DNA of 64,000 nt from Glycine soja (taxonomy: Eukaryota > Streptophyta > Magnoliopsida > Fabales > Fabaceae), in assembly GCF_004193775.1 (NCBI RefSeq), contig NC_041002.1, positions 10,514,485 to 10,578,484 of the forward strand, given 5' to 3'. Below, piece after piece: positions 60,441-64,000 of this stretch. Below the pieces are notes generated by a model. That model worked only from the letters and a program-made list of their open reading frames with translations, was not told where the DNA came from and did not search any database. Every line of letters starts with the position of its first letter. Within the stretch, counting starts at the first letter, position 1. The position numbers and the translations under genes are program-made.

Positions 60441-62086
60441 GAGGCTATATGTTTATTATAGGGAGTTAAACAAGGCCACCATCAAGAACAAGTTTCTTAA
60501 TCCTTTAGTAGATGATTTATTGGATGAGCTGCATGGTTCCCACATTTTTTCAAAAATTGATTTAGGAGCTGGGTACAATCAAGTGAGGATGGCTACTTGT
60601 GACATTCCTAAGACTGCATTCAGAACATATGGTGGTCATTTTGAATACCTTGTCATGCCATTTGGCCTCATGAATGCTACTGCAACCTTTCAAGGCCTTA
60701 TGAATGTTGTTTTCAAACAATTCCTTAGAAAATTTTTGCTAGTTTTCTTTGATGATATTAGCCTTCCAACATTTAAAATAGTTTCTTTCTTCTACTCCTG
60801 TCTTATCTCTTCCTAATTTTTCCAAGGATTTTGTGGTTGAAGTAGATGCTTCAGGTTTTGGTATAAGGGCGATTTTAATGTAGGACTCTCATTCCATTGC
60901 CTACTTCAACAGGACACTAAACAAGAAGCAACAATCTCTATCTACCTATGAAAAAGAGCTTTTGGCAGTGGTCCTTGTAGTTCAAAAATAGAGACATTAT
61001 TTACTGCCTAATCATTTTGTTATCAAGAATAACCATAGTAGCTCAAAGTATATCCTGGAGCAGAAGCTTTCAATGGTGTTCCAACAAAAATGGTTGGTGA
61101 AGCTCATGAAGTTTGATTTCTCTATTGAGTATAGGCAAGGCAAGGAAAACGTGGTAGCAGATGCTCTTTCTAGAGTGGAGCATATGGAATGTCAGGCCCT
61201 TATCACTCATCAAATCCAATCAGATATGCTTTAGAGAATTAAGCTCACTTGGTCCACTGATCCTCATCTTCAGAAGTTGATCTCTGATTTACAACATTTT
61301 GTTGCATCTCACAAACATTATTCTTGGCTCAATGGTGAGCTCAGAAGGAAAGGGAAGTTGGTAATGGATCAGGATCCTACACTCAGACATGATTTACTTA
61401 CTTAGGTCCACACCTCTGCTGTTGGAGGTCATTCTGACTTAAATGCTACTTGGCAAAGGGTTAGGTCTGTCCTTTATTGGAAGGGATTGTTTAGAGATAT
61501 TCAATTGTTTATACAGTAGTGTCTCACTTGTTAGTAGTGCAAATATGATACTACAACTTCTCCTTGGATTTTACAGCCTTTACCAATCCCTGGCCATGTG
61601 TGGCAACATATTACAATGGATTTCATTGAGGGTCTTCCTAATTCTGTTGGAAAATAGGTCATTTTCCTTGTGGTTAAAAGACTCAGTAAAACTGCTCATT
61701 TCATGTCTTTAACCCATCCATATACAACTGCTACAGTGGCTCAATCCTTCCTTGATCATGTTTCTAAGTTGCATGGATTTCCTAACCCTATTACAAGTGA
61801 CAGGGACATAGTTTTCATTAGCCAATTCTAGTAGGAATTCATGAGTCTTCATGGGGTTCAGTTGCAGCTTTCCACCTCTTATCACCCACAAACAGATGGG
61901 CAGACTTAGGATGTTAAGAGGCGTTTGGAGACTTATCTTCGGTGTATGTGTTTAGATAGACCTCATCATTGGGTTCATTAGCTCTCTTTAGCTAAATGGT
62001 GGTACAACTCCACCTTCCATACTTCTGCCTATGCTACTCCCTATGAAATTGTATATAGCAAGCCTCCTCCCATTTCATTGCCTTAC
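60441..62086 (+). pseudogene. pol: Reina-like RT, RNase H and integrase
   Basis: [58 protein letters not shown] and catalytic FFDDIS (open 60430-60816). A deletion after it removes the thumb. RNase H follows (VVEVDASGFGIRA, YEKELLAVVL, VVADALSRVEHM), then integrase (VGGHSDLNATWQRVRSVLYW, ITMDFIEGLPNSVGK, ITSDRDIVFISQF, YHPQTDGQT then a stop). At least eight in-frame stops are visible. The integrase ends at KPPPISLPYC where the Athila-like LTR starts. The catalytic Asp pairs of RT and of integrase are retained. Confidence 0.85.
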
Positions 62087-63480
62087 TGTTAGTCGTCTTT
62101 TATGACTAACTTTTGTATAGAAAAGTTTTCAAAAATGTATATATTTCTCCCAATTTATGGTTCTTTTTGGTAGGATTGTAAATATTTCTTGTTTAGTTTT
62201 TATATTTTCTCAATAGAAGCTTTCCATATGAATTTAATGTAAATTTCACTTCAATTCCAGGTAAAAAGGAGAAAATTTGAAGGTGCAAAAGTTGTTGTCT
62301 CACTAAGCTTGGACCGTGCACTTAGCGAGACTCAACCGCTAAGCGAGACATCAGCCACTTAGCGAGTGAGATAGATATTGAAGAGAATCCACCATGTCAT
62401 CATGCGCTCAACGCGTCATCAGCTCGTTCAGTGAGAAGATTGTCTCTTTTGCGCTTAGCGCGAGAATGGCGCTAAGCCATATTTCACTTACTCGCGCTAA
62501 GGGCGAAAATGGTGCTAAGCGCGCCTTTACGGACAAAAAGCACTTTTTAAACCTAAATTGCAGAGAATGAAGGGGAGGTCTGAATAGACTACGTGAGCCT
62601 AGTGCAGAATGAAGAACAGAGGGAAAGTTGAGCAAGGAAGAAAAAGGTTCTAACTTTTAGGTAGATTTTAGGTTTACAAGTGATTCCTAGGTTCCTAGAG
62701 ATGGAGGAGACATCCCCACTACTTTGTAATCTGGTATTTTCTCTGAAACCCTTCTCCTATTTGTGAAAGGTACTCCCTTGCAATGGAAGGCTAGAATCCT
62801 TTGTTTGGAAATTATGCTGAGTACTTGATGTAAATATTATTACTATCTATTTGAAGTTGTTTTTATGTGTTCAATGTTTCTATCTGTGCTTATGTTATGC
62901 ATGCTTGTGGCTTGATCACCCATTTGTGTGTAAGGTTAGGAGCTTTAGCATTGGAAAATGTACTGCATCCTTAGAACTGGATAGGGCAGGGCTAGGTTAT
63001 CGAACTACTAGACATGGAGTGCGGTAATTTAGTTTTTATCATGTTGTAATTGTAATGTTGTTAGGCTAAATTCAACAAGAGACATCTAAGAACGAATTTT
63101 AATTTGAATTAGGGCAAACTTACAGGACATCGGTGTTTGGTATTTGTGCCTTCAACATAGAACACAAAAATAATTTCAAGCAGAGAAAAATCCTAATTGC
63201 ATCAAGTATCTCAGTAGAAGGACCCAACGCTTTTACATATCTATTTTCACCCTCACTTGCTCTCAATTATTGCTTTTACTTAGAATAGAATTACTTCTGT
63301 TTTTACTTTGTGATAGTCAATTCTTTATGTAAATTCCTATTTACTGAATGATGCTTTGCCAAGTAAAACAAGTTCCTTGAGTTCGATACTCGGTTCACAC
63401 CGTTTTAATTACTTACTTGACGACCCGGTGCACCTTCCGGTTTCACATCCACAAAAACAAGTAGTACCAGAATGCGAACA
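62087..63480 (+). repeat. Athila-like 5' LTR, ~1.39 kb
   Basis: TGTTAGTCGTC ... ATGCGAACA, followed by a degraded Athila-type primer site. At 62285-62525 it holds many CTTAGCG/CGCTAAG words. Its left flank is Reina-like integrase. No partner LTR is in view, so the ends rest on TG...CA and on distance to the primer site; the 3' end is approximate. Confidence 0.6.
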
Positions 63481-63487
63481 AGTATTT

Positions 63488-63505
63488 TGTTGTCGTTGCT
63501 GGGAA
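63488..63505 (+). other. Degraded primer-binding site (tRNA-Asp type) of the Athila-like element
   Basis: TGTTGTCGTTGCTGGGAA aligns to the Athila-type word TGGCGCCGTTGCCGGGGA with five mismatches, four of them C-to-T or G-to-A, as methylated cytosine decay would give. Confidence 0.65.
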
Positions 63506-63646
63506 ACTTCTTTTTATTTGGAAATGTTTAGTTCAGTTTGTAGGTGTTATTCTTTATTCTTTGATTAGTTGTTTTGTTTTTGTGAATATTTGTTTACTGC
63601 AGAATTTATTTTTCTTTGGAATTGGTTAACTGTTGTTTCTGCTTAG

Positions 63647-64000
63647 TTGTGTATGCATAGAAAGTCCTCTGCAGGTAATTTGGTTCCAATAGACTTGGAA
63701 ATCGAAGCAACTTGTAGAAGGAACAGAGCAGAAAGGCATAGAAATTTTTTGCAAGATATAGAAGCAGCAACAATTCTTGAGGAACCTCAGTCTTCAGAGT
63801 CATCTTCTAGTTTTCCAGAGTCAAGGGAATCAGATACAACATTGCTTGTAGCCAACATAATGGCTGATGAGAAACCTAGACGAGTAACCCTTGAAGACTA
63901 CTCAAGTACAAGTGTGCCATAATTTTTCACTAGTATTGTGCGGCCGGAGGTTCAAGCTCCGAATATCACATATCCACATTCTTTGATTAAGCTTATACAG
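63647..64000 (+). pseudogene. gag: Athila-like gag N-terminus, runs off the window
   Basis: MCMHRKSSAGNLVPIDLEIE begins a frame rich in Arg/Glu and Ser. VTLEDYSSTSVP is followed by a TAA at 63920, after which the same frame continues (FFTSIVRPEVQAPNITYPHS) to the window end. I recall the block YSSTSVPQFFTSIARPEVQA from soybean Athila-type Gag, so the TAA is probably a mutated Gln codon. A start inside the frame at 63653 is also possible. Confidence 0.7.

Larger units (their letters stand above)
42095..62086 (+). mobile_element. Reina-like chromovirus (Ty3/gypsy), split by three large insertions
   Basis: Once the inserts at 43291-44904, 45423-46733 and 47247-60440 are removed, the order is LTR, primer site, gag, protease, RT, RNase H and integrase in one direction. 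The reading resumes in the same codon context across each insertion (for example RL before 47247 and YVYYRELNK after 60440). The 3' end is lost where the Athila-like LTR begins at 62087. Left LTR start is uncertain (42095 or about 42126). The lineage call is from remembered motif style ([13 protein letters not shown]) and a short LTR. Confidence 0.72.

Overview
The window looks like repeat-rich plant nuclear DNA, most likely legume and probably soybean (Glycine). That attribution rests on remembered resemblance to soybean repeat families: Ogre-type Gag, SIRE-type copia elements whose LTRs carry GGTAATCGATTACC motifs, and a CACTA element with a Ulp1-like gene. No database was searched. I see no intact cellular gene, no tRNA or rRNA gene and no CRISPR. 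Nearly every base belongs to transposons inserted into one another, as expected of pericentromeric heterochromatin.

Layout from left to right. (1) 1-8269: the 5' half of a minus-strand Ogre/Tat-like Ty3/gypsy element, with LTR 6667-8269, primer site, a frameshifted gag at 3150-5000, and short tandem arrays at 1-2 kb; a solo copia LTR (2069-2825) interrupts it. (2) 8316 to about 40090: a degraded CACTA (En/Spm-like) DNA transposon. It has a CACTACTACAA terminus, hairpin subterminal repeats at both ends, a captured subtilase fragment that keeps an intron, a tnp2-type transposase pseudogene (31.5-34.6 kb) and a multi-exon gene ending in a Ulp1-type cysteine protease domain (34.7-39.6 kb). (3) Nested in that CACTA: a gypsy family with TGATGCAA...TTGCATCA LTRs (CRM-like hallmarks) at 10512-24839, which holds a second member (15367-20891) and a later 1968-bp tandem duplication; a further mosaic fragment of the family at 26227-31072, split by an Ogre-type solo LTR; and two copia-type solo LTRs sitting in introns of the Ulp1-like gene. 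(4) 40.1-42.1 kb: AT-rich DNA that I cannot assign. (5) 42095-62086: a plus-strand Reina-like chromovirus, split by a copia-type LTR, an Ogre-type LTR and a whole minus-strand SIRE-like Ty1/copia element (47247-60440), which itself carries three more solo LTRs. (6) 62087-64000: the 5' LTR and gag start of an Athila-like gypsy element running off the window.

Many boundaries are fixed by 5-bp target-site duplications read directly: TCCTA, GATAC, TTAGG, CTTTG, AAACA, AGTGG and ATTAT are perfect, and TATGT/AATGT, GCAGA/GTAGA, GAGAC/GAGGC, TTTGA/TTTAA and GTGAG/ATGAA are decayed. The order of insertion can therefore be reconstructed. Almost all coding regions carry stops or frameshifts. The main exceptions are a 371-codon gag (13377-14492), a 399-codon patchwork ORF inside the youngest-looking gypsy copy (18762-19961) and a 403-codon in-frame RT-integrase fusion (26945-28156).

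The most interesting points are the recombinant LTR left by unequal crossing-over, the CACTA element that combines a Ulp1-like protease with a captured intron-bearing subtilase fragment, the palindromic motif shared by the copia LTRs, and the gypsy family whose pol reading frame ends inside its own LTR.
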